From NCBI RefSeq assembly GCF_018326285.1, contig NZ_AP023362.1, forward strand, positions 3,906,001 through 3,970,000: a stretch of 64,000 bases of DNA, written 5' to 3'. Each line of letters starts with the position of its first letter. The first letter of the stretch is position 1. A program made the translations under genes and the position numbers. The DNA is from Mycolicibacterium sp. TY81 (GTDB lineage: Bacteria > Actinomycetota > Actinomycetes > Mycobacteriales > Mycobacteriaceae). Below are positions 19,201-28,209 of this stretch, one piece after another. The notes under the pieces are model-generated. The model searched no databases. It saw nothing but the letters and a program-made list of their open reading frames with translations, and was not told the DNA's origin.

Positions 19201-19556
19201 TGCACGCCATGGGGTATCGGCCTCCGGAGCAACCGCTTTCGGTGCTGCGGGACCTGGTCGCGATCTACGACGCGGGCCGCCGCGAACCGCTACCCCTGCC
19301 GTTGAAGACGTCGCTGGAGTGGGCGCGGGCGCGGCTGTTCGACGACCCGGTACCGGAGCGGGGCGCCGAGTCGGAATGGCGGTTCGAGAAGGACGGTGCC
19401 GAATACGTGGAGGTCTGGGGGCCGGCCGCGCCGTTGCACGTGTTGCTCGACCCGCCGCGACCCGACGAGCTCGCCGTCCGCGGCGAGACCACGCGCCTGG
19501 GCGCCTACGCGGCCCGGCTGTGGCAGCCGCTGCTCGACGCGGAACGGCGGGTCTGA
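16266..19556 (+). CDS. recC: Exodeoxyribonuclease V subunit RecC
   Basis: 1,096 residues. RecC family features: N-terminal LVLVSARGMERWLSQQLSHALG, a degenerate SF1 helicase fold (WLPHPSDPLWQALSDL, FLGHTR-type LSLFGHTRLPAADLELL), the ALSLLDLP-type central segment and a C-terminal nuclease-like domain without catalytic residues. RecC holds the complex together and scans for the regulatory (Chi-like) sequence. It overlaps recB by one base (TGATG), consistent with coupled translation. The gene order recC-recB-recD is the mycobacterial one. In mycobacteria RecBCD serves single-strand annealing rather than the main recombination route (established knowledge). Confidence 0.97.
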   Translation: MALHLHRAEDTGALAAGLGALLAEPPADPFASELVLVSARGMERWLSQQLSHALGRGTANDGVCAGIEFRSPASLLAEITGTADDNPWEPDALVWPLLEVLDELGANHPWAGTLAAHLGYTALGNPEETQLRQGRRYAVARRLAGLFDTYAKARPAMLADWLTGGESDGAGGRLDDDLRWQPHLWRATAERVAADPPPVRQAKTIARLVDSPSELPPRLSLFGHTRLPAADLELLGALATHHDLHLWLPHPSDPLWQALSDLRGQELRRQDSSRLRVGHPLLQTLGRDLRELQRGLPAAQSDRFHPRSGFPDTLLGRLQSDISADEVRPGGRRLAKGDRSVQIHRCHGAARQIDVLRDVLLGLLDDDETLQPRDILVMCPDIETYAPLITAAFGAGEHADLGHPAQSLRVRLADRALTQTNPLLGVLAELLDIADGRATASAVLSLAHSEPVRRRFAWGDDDLVDLTEWVGAAGIRWGFDAAHRTPYALQRYPQNTWQFGVDRLLVGAAMSDDSQGWLGTALPLDDVDSNRVELAGRLAEYVQRLCGVVDRLTGAQPLDSWVEILRDGVAQLTRVGPDEQWQQAQLDRELAKVLTHAGSRSGTTLRLPDIRSLLRRQLAGRPTRANFRTGTLTVCTMVPMRSVPHRVVCLVGLDDGVFPRTNIADGDDVLARRPLTGERDIRSEDRQLLLDAICAATDTLVVTYTGTDEHSGEHRPPAVPVQELLDALDRTTTEPVRDRIVADHPLQPFDIRTVACDELVPDRPFTYDPAALRGARAVLGERRPKPRLIDGPLDESPCGDVELAELLRFFANPVKGFFRALDYTLPWDADELSDAIPVAIDGLGKWAVGERMLDDLKIGRDPDFVIGAEWRRGTLPPGRLGWRQANEIRGEALELATAARTLQRGEASALDIDVDLGQGRRLTGTVAPVWQDRTVTVTYSKLGAKHRLQAWVTLVALAAGAPEREWEAYCIGRGPRGGVHAMGYRPPEQPLSVLRDLVAIYDAGRREPLPLPLKTSLEWARARLFDDPVPERGAESEWRFEKDGAEYVEVWGPAAPLHVLLDPPRPDELAVRGETTRLGAYAARLWQPLLDAERRV

Positions 19557-22500
19557 TGGACGCGTTCGATCTGCTCGGCCCGCTGCCGGAACCGGCGACG
19601 ACGACGGTGCTGGAGGCCAGCGCCGGCACCGGAAAGACCTATGCCCTCGCCGGTCTGGTGACGCGGTATGTCGCCGAGGGTGCCGCGACGCTGGACCAGA
19701 TGCTGCTGATCACCTTCAGCCGGGCGGCCACCCGCGAACTGCGCGAACGGGTGCGGGCGCAGTTGGTGAGGACCGTTGCCGCCCTGGGTGATCCGTCCGG
19801 GGACGACGACGACCTGATCCGTCACCTGGCGGACGTCGCGCCCGACGAACTGGTGCTGCGCCGGGCCCGGCTGCGCGACGCGCTGTCGGATTTCGACGCC
19901 GCGACCATCGCCACCACGCACGAGTTCTGTGGGCTGGTGCTGCGTTCCCTCGGCATCGCCGGCGACACCGATTCGGGCGCGCAGTTGGTGGAGAGCCTCG
20001 ACGATCTGGTCGGCGAGATCGTCTCCGACCTGTACCTCACGACCTACGGAGACCAGCGCGACGAGCCCGCGCTGAGCTTCGCCGATGCGCTCGATCTGGC
20101 CAAGCGCGTCGTCGGCGATCCCGGCGCGCAGCTGCGACCCGAGACCGCCGACCCGGACAGCGTTGCCGCGCAACGCCTCTCGTTCGCGCGGGCGGTGCTC
20201 GAGGAGCTCGAACGCCGCAAGCGCCGGCTGGGGGTACTGAGCTTCGACGACCTGCTGAGCCGGCTCGCCACCGCGCTGGAGGAGCCCGACGCACCGGCGC
20301 GCGAGCGGATGCGCCGGCGCTGGCCGATCGTCATGGTCGACGAGTTCCAGGACACCGACCCGGTGCAGTGGCAGGTGATCTCGCGGGCCTTCGTCGGGCA
20401 CAGCGCCGTGGTGCTGATCGGCGACCCGAAGCAGGCCATCTACGCGTTCCGCGGCGGTGACATCGTCACCTACCTGGATGCCGCGCGCAGTGCCGACCAG
20501 CGGCTGACGCTGGCCGAGAACTGGCGCAGTGACAAGGTTCTGGTGGACCGGCTGCAGACCGTGCTCAAGGGTGCGGCGCTCGGCGACAACGACATCGTGG
20601 TGCACCCCGTCGAGGCCCGCACCGAATGTCATCGGCTCACGGGAGCACCGCACAACGACCCGTTCCGGCTGCGGGTCGTCGCGCGCACGGAGTTCGGGAC
20701 GCCGCAGCGCCGCATGGTGCCGATCGGCCAGTTGCGGCCGTACATCGCCAAGGATCTCGCCGCCGACATCTCGGTGCTGCTGGCCAGTGGCGCGCAGTTC
20801 GACGGCCGGCCGCTGACGGCCGGCGACATCGCGGTGATCGTCGACAGTGGCCTGGACGCCGTCCCCTGCCGGGATGCGCTGCTGGACTTGGGTATTCCGG
20901 TGGTGTACTCGGGCGACACCGACGTGTTCGCCTCGACCGCGGCGGCCGAGTGGCTGCGGCTGCTCGATGCCTTCGACACCCCCAACCGCAGCGGTGTGGT
21001 GCGGGCCGCCGCGACCACCATGTTCTTCGGCCACCGCGCGGCCGATCTCGCCGCCGGCGGCGACGAGCTGACCGACCAGATCACCACCACCATCCGGCAG
21101 TGGGCCGGCCTCGCCCGGGACCGGGGCATCGCGGCGGTGTTCGAGGCGGTGGTGTCGCTGGGTCTGCCCGAGCGGGTACTCGGGCATCGGGGCGGCGAGC
21201 GGCACATGACCGACCTGGCGCATGTCAGCCAGCTCCTGCACGAGACCGCCCATCGCGAGCGTTATCACCTGCCGGCCCTGCGGGATTGGTTGCGCCGCCA
21301 GATCAAGGACCGCGGCGGCCCGGCCGAACGCAACCGCCGGTTGGACAGCGACGCCGCCGCGGTGCAGATCATGACGGTGTGGCGCAGCAAGGGGCTGCAG
21401 TTCCCCGTCGTGTATCTGCCGTTCGGGTTCAACCGGTTCGTCAAGGCCGACACGGTGTTGCGGTTCCACGACACCGACGGCACACGGTGCCTGCACGTCG
21501 GCGGTGCCGGGGCCACCGACCGGGCCGCGGCCGAGCAGGCGGGCCTGGCCGAGACCGCCGGTGACAACGTCCGGCTGACCTATGTCGCGCTCACCCGCGC
21601 ACAGTCACAGGTGGTGGCATGGTGGGCACCGTCGCGGGACGAACAGAACGGTGGCCTCTCGCGGCTGCTGCGGGGCCGCCGGCCCGGCGCCACCGCGGTG
21701 CCGGACTGCGTTGTCCCGCAGACACTTTCCGACGACGACGCGCTGGCATGTTTCACCGCGTGGGAGCACGCGGGCGGTCCGGTGGTCGAGGCGGCCGAGC
21801 CCGTCACCCCGATGACGCCGCCGGCACCGGAGGCACCGGTGGACCTGGACGTGCGGCATTTCCACCGCAGCATCGACACCTCTTGGCGACGGACGTCGTA
21901 CTCGGCGCTGGTGCGCGTCGTCCACGACGACGGGCAGGCAGTGACCAGCGAACCGGACAGCGCGCTGCGGGACGACGAATCCGCCGACGTCGTGCCCGAG
22001 GCCCCACCGCCACTGTCCGGCAACGTGCCGTCGCCCATGGCGCAGCTGCCCGCGGGCGCCGCCTTCGGCTCGTTGGTGCACGCCGTGCTGGAACGTGCCG
22101 ACCCGCTGTCCGGAGATCTGACGGCCGAACTCGCGGCCCGGATCGACGAGCAGGCCGGGTTGTGGAACGTCGAAGTGCCCACCGCTGAACTGGCTTCGGC
22201 GCTGGTGCCGATGCACGACACCCCGCTCGGCCCGCTGGCGCCGGGCCTGACGCTGCGGCAGATCGGGCTGCGGGACCGGTTGCGGGAACTGGATTTCGAG
22301 ATGCCGCTGGGCGGCGGCCAGGACCGGCCCGACGCCGCGCGGGACATCCGGCTCGGCGACGTCGGCTTGCTGGTGAGCGAGCTGCTGCCGGCCTCGGATC
22401 CGCTGTCGGCCTACGGCGCGCGACTGCAGGCCGAACCGTTGGGACACCAGCGGCTGCACGGCTACCTGTCGGGTTCGATCGACGCGGTGCTGCGGGTTCC

Positions 22501-22864
22501 GGGCGAGAGCGGCCACAAGTACCTGGTGGTGGACTACAAGACCAACCGGCTGGGCGACTTCGGCACCGAGAACACCGCGGCGGACTACACGGCGCCGCGG
22601 CTCGCCGAGGCCATGATGCATTCCGACTACCCGTTGCAGGCATTGCTGTATTCGGTTGTGCTGCATCGGTTCCTGCGGTGGCGGCTGCCCGGCTACGAGC
22701 CCGCCCGGCATCTGGGCGGCGTGGCCTATCTGTTCGTCCGGGGCATGTGCGGCCCGGCGACCCCCGTGGTCGACGGTCACCCGTGCGGCGTGTTCAGCTG
22801 GCAGCCGCCGGTCGAGCTGGTGAGCCGGCTTTCCGACCTGTTGGACCGAGGGACGGCAGCATGA
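19556..22864 (+). CDS. recB: Exodeoxyribonuclease V subunit RecB (helicase-nuclease)
   Basis: 1,102 residues from ATG 19556; upstream in-frame sequence overlaps recC and is not used. SF1A helicase motifs: Walker A LEASAGTGKTYAL (about residues 20-32), LITFSRAATRELRERV, Walker B VMVDEFQDTDPVQW, GDPKQAIYAFRGGD, TLAENWRS, VQIMTVWRSKGLQFPVV and YVALTRAQ. The C-terminal RecB nuclease domain carries the catalytic YLVVDYKTNRLGD (Asp and Lys) near residue 990. It is thus a full 3'-to-5' helicase plus nuclease. It overlaps recD by four bases (ATGA). Confidence 0.98.
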   Translation: MDAFDLLGPLPEPATTTVLEASAGTGKTYALAGLVTRYVAEGAATLDQMLLITFSRAATRELRERVRAQLVRTVAALGDPSGDDDDLIRHLADVAPDELVLRRARLRDALSDFDAATIATTHEFCGLVLRSLGIAGDTDSGAQLVESLDDLVGEIVSDLYLTTYGDQRDEPALSFADALDLAKRVVGDPGAQLRPETADPDSVAAQRLSFARAVLEELERRKRRLGVLSFDDLLSRLATALEEPDAPARERMRRRWPIVMVDEFQDTDPVQWQVISRAFVGHSAVVLIGDPKQAIYAFRGGDIVTYLDAARSADQRLTLAENWRSDKVLVDRLQTVLKGAALGDNDIVVHPVEARTECHRLTGAPHNDPFRLRVVARTEFGTPQRRMVPIGQLRPYIAKDLAADISVLLASGAQFDGRPLTAGDIAVIVDSGLDAVPCRDALLDLGIPVVYSGDTDVFASTAAAEWLRLLDAFDTPNRSGVVRAAATTMFFGHRAADLAAGGDELTDQITTTIRQWAGLARDRGIAAVFEAVVSLGLPERVLGHRGGERHMTDLAHVSQLLHETAHRERYHLPALRDWLRRQIKDRGGPAERNRRLDSDAAAVQIMTVWRSKGLQFPVVYLPFGFNRFVKADTVLRFHDTDGTRCLHVGGAGATDRAAAEQAGLAETAGDNVRLTYVALTRAQSQVVAWWAPSRDEQNGGLSRLLRGRRPGATAVPDCVVPQTLSDDDALACFTAWEHAGGPVVEAAEPVTPMTPPAPEAPVDLDVRHFHRSIDTSWRRTSYSALVRVVHDDGQAVTSEPDSALRDDESADVVPEAPPPLSGNVPSPMAQLPAGAAFGSLVHAVLERADPLSGDLTAELAARIDEQAGLWNVEVPTAELASALVPMHDTPLGPLAPGLTLRQIGLRDRLRELDFEMPLGGGQDRPDAARDIRLGDVGLLVSELLPASDPLSAYGARLQAEPLGHQRLHGYLSGSIDAVLRVPGESGHKYLVVDYKTNRLGDFGTENTAADYTAPRLAEAMMHSDYPLQALLYSVVLHRFLRWRLPGYEPARHLGGVAYLFVRGMCGPATPVVDGHPCGVFSWQPPVELVSRLSDLLDRGTAA

Positions 22865-24612
22865 CGGCACCACTGGAGGCAACACCGGACCGGCTGCCCG
22901 ACCCCATGGACTGGCGGCAGGTGCCCGCGGCCACCGGGCTGCTGGCGACCTTCAACGCCGCCGGCGTGCTGAACGCCGCCGATGTGCATGTGGCCCAGCG
23001 GTGTTGCGCGCTGGCCGAGGAGACGCGCGATGTCGTCGCCCTCGCGGTCGGGCTGGCGATCCGGGCGCTGCGGGAAGGCTCGGTGTGCGTCGACCTCACC
23101 ACCGTCGCCGACGACATCGGCGGTGACCTGCCCTGGCCGGCACCCGGCGAGCTGATCGCCGCCGTCGCGGATAGTCCGTTGACGGGCAAGGCCATCCGGC
23201 TGGACCACGCGCGGTTGCTGTACCTGGACCGTTACTGGCGCGAAGAACAGCAGGTGTGCACCGACCTGCTGGCACTGTCGGCGCAACCGTCGCGGTCGGT
23301 CGACGACACCGAACTCGAACGGCTCTTCCCGCCACCGGGTTACGCCGAACAGCGGGCCGCCGCACAACTGGCGCTGACGCAGCCGGTGACGGTGCTGACC
23401 GGTGGCCCCGGGACCGGCAAGACGACGACCGTGGCCCGGTTGCTCGCACTGCTGGCGCAGGCCGCGCACCCGGGGCGGCTGCGGATCGCGCTCGCGGCGC
23501 CCACCGGAAAGGCTGCCGCCCGGCTGCAGGAGGCCGTCTCGGCCGAGGTGGCCAAACTCGACTCGGCGGACCGGGAACGGCTCAGCGGGCTGCGGGCCGT
23601 CACCCTGCACCGGTTGCTCGGCGGGCGGCCCGACAGCGCATCGCGGTTCAAGCACCATCGCGGCAACCGGTTGCCGCACGACGTCGTCGTCGTCGACGAG
23701 ACGTCGATGGTGTCCCTGACGCTCATGGCCCGGTTGCTCGAGGCTGTTCGCCCCGACACCCGGCTGCTGCTGGTCGGCGACCCCGACCAGTTGACCTCGG
23801 TGCAGGCGGGTGCCGTGCTGGCCGATCTGGTCGACGGCCTCACCGACCACCCGTCCATCCGCATCGCGGCGCTGCACACCACACACCGGTTCGGGGCGTC
23901 GATCGGCGGGCTGGCCGAAGCGATCCGGTCCGGTGACGCCGACGAGGTACTCACACTCCTGCGGGCCGGTGATGCGGCCATCGAGTTCATCGAGGATCCC
24001 GAGCCGGCCGCGGCGCTGCGACCCGTTCTGGTGGGCCACGCGCTGAAGGTACGTGCCTGCGCGCTGCTGGGCGCCGGGGCCGACGGCCTCACGGCCATGG
24101 ACGAACACCGCCTGCTGTGCGCGCACCGCGACGGGCCCTACGGCGTGCGGCACTGGAATCGTCAGGTGGAGCGCTGGATCACCGACGAGACCGGACAGGC
24201 CACCTGGTCGCCGTGGTACCCCGGCCGCCCGCTGCTCGTCACCGCCAACGACTACGCGCTGGGCATCTACAACGGCGACACCGGCCTGGTCGCCGCGGGC
24301 CCGGACGGTGTCCAGGTGTACGTCGCGGGTGCGACTGCGACGCAACGGTTCTCGCCGAGCCGGATCGCCGATGTCGAGACCATGTACGCGTTGACCATCC
24401 ACAAGAGCCAGGGCTCGCAGGCCGACGAGGTGACGGTGATCCTGCCGCCGGCCGACTCCCGGTTGCTGACCCGCGAGCTGTTCTACACCGCGGTCACGCG
24501 CGCGAAGAAGAAGGTGCGCATCGTCGGGTCGGCCGACGAGGTGCGGGCCGCGGTGCAGCGGCAGGCGCTGCGCGCGTCGGGCCTGCGGGACCGGCTGCGG
24601 GCCGGTACCTAG
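22861..24612 (+). CDS. recD: Exodeoxyribonuclease V subunit RecD (5'-3' helicase)
   Basis: 583 residues. Motifs in order: Walker A LTGGPGTGKTTTVARL at about residues 180-195, AAPTGKAAARLQEAV, Walker B VVVDETSMVSL, GDPDQLTSVQAG, and the C-terminal TIHKSQGSQADEV and FYTAVTRAKKKVRIVG. The start overlaps the recB stop. RecD drives the fast 5'-to-3' strand of the RecBCD motor. Its stop overlaps the stop of the convergent AhpD-like gene by four bases. Confidence 0.97.
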   Translation: MTAPLEATPDRLPDPMDWRQVPAATGLLATFNAAGVLNAADVHVAQRCCALAEETRDVVALAVGLAIRALREGSVCVDLTTVADDIGGDLPWPAPGELIAAVADSPLTGKAIRLDHARLLYLDRYWREEQQVCTDLLALSAQPSRSVDDTELERLFPPPGYAEQRAAAQLALTQPVTVLTGGPGTGKTTTVARLLALLAQAAHPGRLRIALAAPTGKAAARLQEAVSAEVAKLDSADRERLSGLRAVTLHRLLGGRPDSASRFKHHRGNRLPHDVVVVDETSMVSLTLMARLLEAVRPDTRLLLVGDPDQLTSVQAGAVLADLVDGLTDHPSIRIAALHTTHRFGASIGGLAEAIRSGDADEVLTLLRAGDAAIEFIEDPEPAAALRPVLVGHALKVRACALLGAGADGLTAMDEHRLLCAHRDGPYGVRHWNRQVERWITDETGQATWSPWYPGRPLLVTANDYALGIYNGDTGLVAAGPDGVQVYVAGATATQRFSPSRIADVETMYALTIHKSQGSQADEVTVILPPADSRLLTRELFYTAVTRAKKKVRIVGSADEVRAAVQRQALRASGLRDRLRAGT

Positions 24613-25079
24613 GGCCGCACCGGGTGCCGGCTCAGGATCGACACCCGGTTGAAGGCGTTGATCGCGGTGGCCACCCAGATCACCGCGGAAATCTCGTCGT
24701 CGTTCAGTACCGCTCGCGCCCTTGCGTATTCGCGCTCGGCGGTGTCGTGGTCGGGCAGCGTCGTGGTGATCTCGGCGAGCCGTAGCGCGGCGCGTTCGTG
24801 CTCGGAGAACAGCTCGGTGTCCCGCCAGGCGCGCAGCGTCGCCAGCTGTTTGTCGGTGACACCGGCCTTGACCGCGCGGCGGTGATGGATCTCCAGGCAC
24901 GACGGGCAGCCGTTGATCAGGGAGACGCGGGTGTTGATCAGCTCCACCAGCGCCGGCGACAACCCGGCCTCGGCAGCGGTCTTCGTGACCGCGGTCGCGA
25001 CCGCCACCAACGTCCGGTAGGCGTGGGGCGACTGCTTGTCGATGTGCACGTGCGCAGGGCCCGGTTCGGTGGTGTCCAT
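24609..25079 (-). CDS. Carboxymuconolactone decarboxylase/AhpD-like protein
   Basis: 156 residues with the CMD fold. The AhpD-type redox motif appears as LINGCPSCLEIHHRRAVKAG (CxxCxxxH) at about residues 56-75, and the conserved TEREYARARAVLNDDEISAVIWVATAINAFNRV C-terminal helix is present. Proteins of this family act as alkylhydroperoxidase-like disulfide reductases or as decarboxylases; with CxxC intact a peroxide or disulfide role is more likely. The Rv number is unclear and the gene is probably not part of the recCBD operon because it is convergent. Confidence 0.85.
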   Translation of the reverse strand: MDTTEPGPAHVHIDKQSPHAYRTLVAVATAVTKTAAEAGLSPALVELINTRVSLINGCPSCLEIHHRRAVKAGVTDKQLATLRAWRDTELFSEHERAALRLAEITTTLPDHDTAEREYARARAVLNDDEISAVIWVATAINAFNRVSILSRHPVRP

Positions 25080-25162
25080 TGCCTACTTTCAGGTTGTGGC
25101 CAGGACGGCGCGGGTATGGTCTGAGCGAACGCGACGATGGTACGCAGCCGGGAAGGCGAATC

Positions 25163-26476
25163 GTGAGCAATCTTGAGGCAGACCCCGTCGAATACGACTG
25201 TGCCGCCGGGCCTCCCAACCGCATCGAGATTCTGGAGCCGCGTGAGGTGCCGCTGGGCGGGCCGCGGGCCATGATGGTCCGTCGCACCTTGCCGCAGCGC
25301 GACCGCTCGCTGGTCGGCGCGTGGTGTTTCGCCGACCACTACGGCCCGGAAGACGTGCGCGTCAAGGCCGGGATGGATGTTCCGCCGCACCCGCACACGG
25401 GTCTGCAGACGGTCAGCTGGTTGTTCAGCGGCGAGATCGAGCACCGCGATTCGCATGGCATCCACGAGATGGTGCGGCCCGGTGAGCTGAACCTGATGAC
25501 GGCCGGCGCCGGCATCTGTCACTCCGAGGTCTCCACGCCGGCGACGACGATCCTGCACGGCGTCCAGCTGTGGGTCGCACTGCCCGACGCCGCCCGCCAC
25601 GGTCCCCGAAACTTCGACCACTATGCGCCACAGCCGGTTTCCTTCGGCGGCGCCACGGTGTCGGTGTTCCTGGGGACGCTGGCCGGACAGCGGTCACCGG
25701 TGCACACGCATACGCCGCTGCTCGGTGCGCAGGTCGATCTGCCCGCCGGCACCACCGTCGAGTTCGACGTCGACCCCACCTTCGAGCACGCCGTGCTGCT
25801 CGACCAGGGCGCGCTGACCGTCGCCGATACGCCGGTCCAGCCGTACGAAATGGCCTATCAGGGCGTCGGATCCACGCGTCTGACCCTCGCCAACACCGGA
25901 ACCGAACCGGCTCGGGCCGTCATTCTCGGCGGCACGCCGTTCACCGAAGAACTGCTGATGTGGTGGAACTTCGTCGGACGCACGCACGACGAGATCGTCG
26001 AATACCGCAATCAATGGCAGGCCGAGTCGGAACAGTTCGGTGAAGTCCTCGGTTATCAGGGTGAGCCGGCGCGGCTGCCCGCTCCCCCGCTACCGACCAC
26101 CCGTCTGGTCCCGCGGAAACCACCCACCGGAGGAAAGGCCCGAGTGATGCTCACCGACAAGAACGGCGAACCTGTCGAGGTGACCCAGGAAGCCGACCGA
26201 TTCAGCATCGCGGTCGACGGAAAGCCCGTGGGGCTGACGGCTTTCATCGAGCACGGCGAGCAGCGGGTTTTCTACCACACCGAGATCGATCCGGCGTTCG
26301 GCGGGCGCGGGCTGGCCAGCGTCCTGATCGCTCAGGCGCTGGCGACCACGCGGCAGCAGGGCAAGCGCATCGTGGCGATCTGCCCGATGGTCAAGGCGTA
26401 CGTCGAGAAGCACCACGACTTCGACGACATCCTCGATCCGCGGACGCCGGAGATTCTGCGGCTGCTGCCGCGCTAG
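25163..26476 (+). CDS. Pirin-family protein fused to a GNAT-like acetyltransferase domain
   Basis: 437 residues from GTG 25163 (GGAAGG six bases before it). Residues 1 to about 320 are a two-cupin pirin: DHYGPEDVRVKAGMDVPPHPHTGLQTVSWLFSGEIEHRDSHG contains the metal-binding His residues, and AGAGICHSEV follows. From about residue 329 (MLTDKNGEPVEV) a YjdJ/Gtn-like N-acetyltransferase begins, with PAFGGRGLASVLIAQALATTRQQGKRIVAICPMVKAYVEKH (acetyl-CoA loop and His-containing helix). Just before the junction a GGAGGAAAGG sequence precedes an in-frame GTG-ATG at 26145-26150, exactly as if the second domain had its own start. The gene can therefore give a fusion, a separate acetyltransferase by internal initiation, or both. 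Pirins can be quercetinases or iron-dependent regulators; the substrate is unknown. Confidence 0.85.
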   Translation: MSNLEADPVEYDCAAGPPNRIEILEPREVPLGGPRAMMVRRTLPQRDRSLVGAWCFADHYGPEDVRVKAGMDVPPHPHTGLQTVSWLFSGEIEHRDSHGIHEMVRPGELNLMTAGAGICHSEVSTPATTILHGVQLWVALPDAARHGPRNFDHYAPQPVSFGGATVSVFLGTLAGQRSPVHTHTPLLGAQVDLPAGTTVEFDVDPTFEHAVLLDQGALTVADTPVQPYEMAYQGVGSTRLTLANTGTEPARAVILGGTPFTEELLMWWNFVGRTHDEIVEYRNQWQAESEQFGEVLGYQGEPARLPAPPLPTTRLVPRKPPTGGKARVMLTDKNGEPVEVTQEADRFSIAVDGKPVGLTAFIEHGEQRVFYHTEIDPAFGGRGLASVLIAQALATTRQQGKRIVAICPMVKAYVEKHHDFDDILDPRTPEILRLLPR

Positions 26477-26487
26477 GCCTCAGCCGA

Positions 26488-26799
26488 TCAGCCCGCGTGC
26501 AGACGCCGTTCGGGATGTTCGGCCAGCCACCGTTCCTCGACTCGCTTGACCCGCAGGTGCTCGAACGTGATGACGAGCGCTCCCGCGGTGACCAGCGCGC
26601 CGGCGATGAGGCCGAGCGGTAGCTCGAGCCCCGTGTGACCGAACGCGGTTGCGAAGACGAAGCCGGCGATGGTGACGATGCCCAGTGCGATCAGGCCCAG
26701 GCCAGGCAGCCACAACGTGTCGATGAAGGATTCACCGGCATGCGGCTGGGTGGTTCGGGAATGATCCACCGGATCATGGTGTGCGCCCTTCATTCGCAT
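26488..26799 (-). CDS. Small two-TM membrane protein, hypothetical
   Basis: 103 residues; an alternative start six bases downstream (ATG 26793) has better spacing to AAGGAGGG. A hydrophilic, His-containing N terminus is followed by two TM helices (WLPGLGLIALGIVTIAGFVFATAF and LGLIAGALVTAGALVITF) and a basic C terminus (EHLRVKRVEERWLAEHPERRLHAG). Both termini are likely cytoplasmic. The family is not recognised; small proteins of this form are common in mycobacteria. It is convergent to the pirin gene with an 11-base gap. Confidence 0.7.
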   Translation of the reverse strand: MRMKGAHHDPVDHSRTTQPHAGESFIDTLWLPGLGLIALGIVTIAGFVFATAFGHTGLELPLGLIAGALVTAGALVITFEHLRVKRVEERWLAEHPERRLHAG

Positions 26800-26892
26800 C
26801 TCCCTCCTTGCCGAAGATGCCCTCAGGCTACGCCCGAATCCGGGTCATTGTGAGATAGTTCACACTTGGCCGCGACTGTCTTCGCGCGGTAG

Positions 26893-28209
26893 CTAGCGCG
26901 GCGGCAGCGGGGCCGCGACGGGCGCCGCGGTCACAGGCGGCGGCGGCAGGGCGGAGCCGCGGACCCATTGATCCCACGGCATGCTCCAGTCGCCGTTCTG
27001 GCTCAGCATCTGCGGCGGGCCACCGGTGTACTTGATCTCGACGACGTCGCCGGGCACGGAGAAGTCGTAGAACCACTTGGCATTCTCGCTGTTCAGGTTG
27101 AGGCAGCCGTGCGAGGTGTTCTGTTTGCCCTGCGCCCAGATGGTGGAGTTCAGCTGGTGCAGGTAGATGCCGTCATGGCTGATCCGGGTGGCCCACGGGA
27201 TGGTCTCCTTGTAGCCGAGGCGGCTACTGGTCGGCAATCCGAACGTCGACGAGTCCATGATCACCGGGTTGGCCTTGTCCATCACGGTGTAGACACCGGG
27301 CGGGGTCCAGAACGAGATGACGGTGTTGCCGATCGTCTCGGTGCCGCCCATGCCCATCGAGGTCGGCATGGTGCGCACCAGTTGGCCGTTGTCGAAGACG
27401 CTGACCTGGTGGGTGTGGTCGTCGGCGACGGAGACGTGGGCGTTGCCGATCCGGAACGAGACATGCTCGTCCTGCTGGCCGTAGGTGTCCTCGCCCAGCC
27501 GGACGCCGTAAATCTTGGCCGCGACGCTGACCGTGGTGTTCGGCGCGTAGTACTTCTCCGGCCGCCAATGGGCGTTGGCGTCGTCGACCCAGTGCCACGA
27601 GCCGGTAACCGGCGGGTTGGTGGTGACGACGAGGTTGCGCTCCGCGGCGGCCTTGTCCTCGATCTTCTCGTCGAAGTGCGCGGTGACCACGACGCCGACG
27701 CCGTAGGTCCCGCCCTCCTGCAGCTGCGCACCGGAAACGGTGTTGAGGTACACCGCCGTCTGGTAGGTGGGGTCCAGCGTGGTGAAGCTCGACGTCTGCC
27801 GCGACGGCATGCCGGAGGGGCCGCGCGCCTCGATGGTCATCGTGTACTTGCGGCCGTAGCCCAGTTGCTCGGCGGGCGTCCAGGTCTTGGCGTCGGGCGA
27901 GAGCGTCCCGGGAATCTCTTTTCCGGCGCCGTTGACCATCGACACGGCGGTGATCGTGCCGCTCGCCGCGGTGACGTTGACGGGCGCCGCGGGGCTGACG
28001 TTCTTCGCCCCGCCGGCCGGCGAGACGCGCACGACGGCGGGCTCGGGAGCGGCGGGCTGCGACACGGACAGGTCGCGCGACGCGGCGACCACCTTGCAAC
28101 CTTCCTGGCAGCGCGACGTCGACGACACCACGGTCCCACCGAGCACGGCAAGGACGGCCAACGCAGCGGCCAGCCAGGCGCCACGAACACGGCGGGATGA
28201 GGTCAACAC
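26893..28209 (-). CDS. L,D-transpeptidase (peptidoglycan 3-3 cross-linking enzyme)
   Basis: 438 residues from GTG 28209, chosen because it precedes a single N-terminal signal-anchor (AWLAAALAVLAVLGGTVV); the frame stays open to 28404 but without coding character. Two bacterial Ig-like domains (about residues 50-250) precede the YkuD catalytic domain. The active site is SHGCLNLNSENAKWFYDF with catalytic Cys in HGCLN, plus the upstream YLHQLNSTIWAQG His segment. TMPTSMGM and MDSSTFGLP occur in LdtMt2-type enzymes. The C terminus has the PWDQWVRGSALPPPPV tail and a Pro/Ala-rich end. L,D-transpeptidases make the 3-3 cross-links dominant in mycobacterial walls and are carbapenem targets. Which paralogue it is was not resolved. 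Confidence 0.93.
   Translation of the reverse strand: MLTSSRRVRGAWLAAALAVLAVLGGTVVSSTSRCQEGCKVVAASRDLSVSQPAAPEPAVVRVSPAGGAKNVSPAAPVNVTAASGTITAVSMVNGAGKEIPGTLSPDAKTWTPAEQLGYGRKYTMTIEARGPSGMPSRQTSSFTTLDPTYQTAVYLNTVSGAQLQEGGTYGVGVVVTAHFDEKIEDKAAAERNLVVTTNPPVTGSWHWVDDANAHWRPEKYYAPNTTVSVAAKIYGVRLGEDTYGQQDEHVSFRIGNAHVSVADDHTHQVSVFDNGQLVRTMPTSMGMGGTETIGNTVISFWTPPGVYTVMDKANPVIMDSSTFGLPTSSRLGYKETIPWATRISHDGIYLHQLNSTIWAQGKQNTSHGCLNLNSENAKWFYDFSVPGDVVEIKYTGGPPQMLSQNGDWSMPWDQWVRGSALPPPPVTAAPVAAPLPPR

Noticed and set aside
22777..25287. 836-codon minus-strand ORF opposite recD
   Set aside because: It is an artefact of the high GC content. The opposite strand encodes RecD with all helicase motifs.
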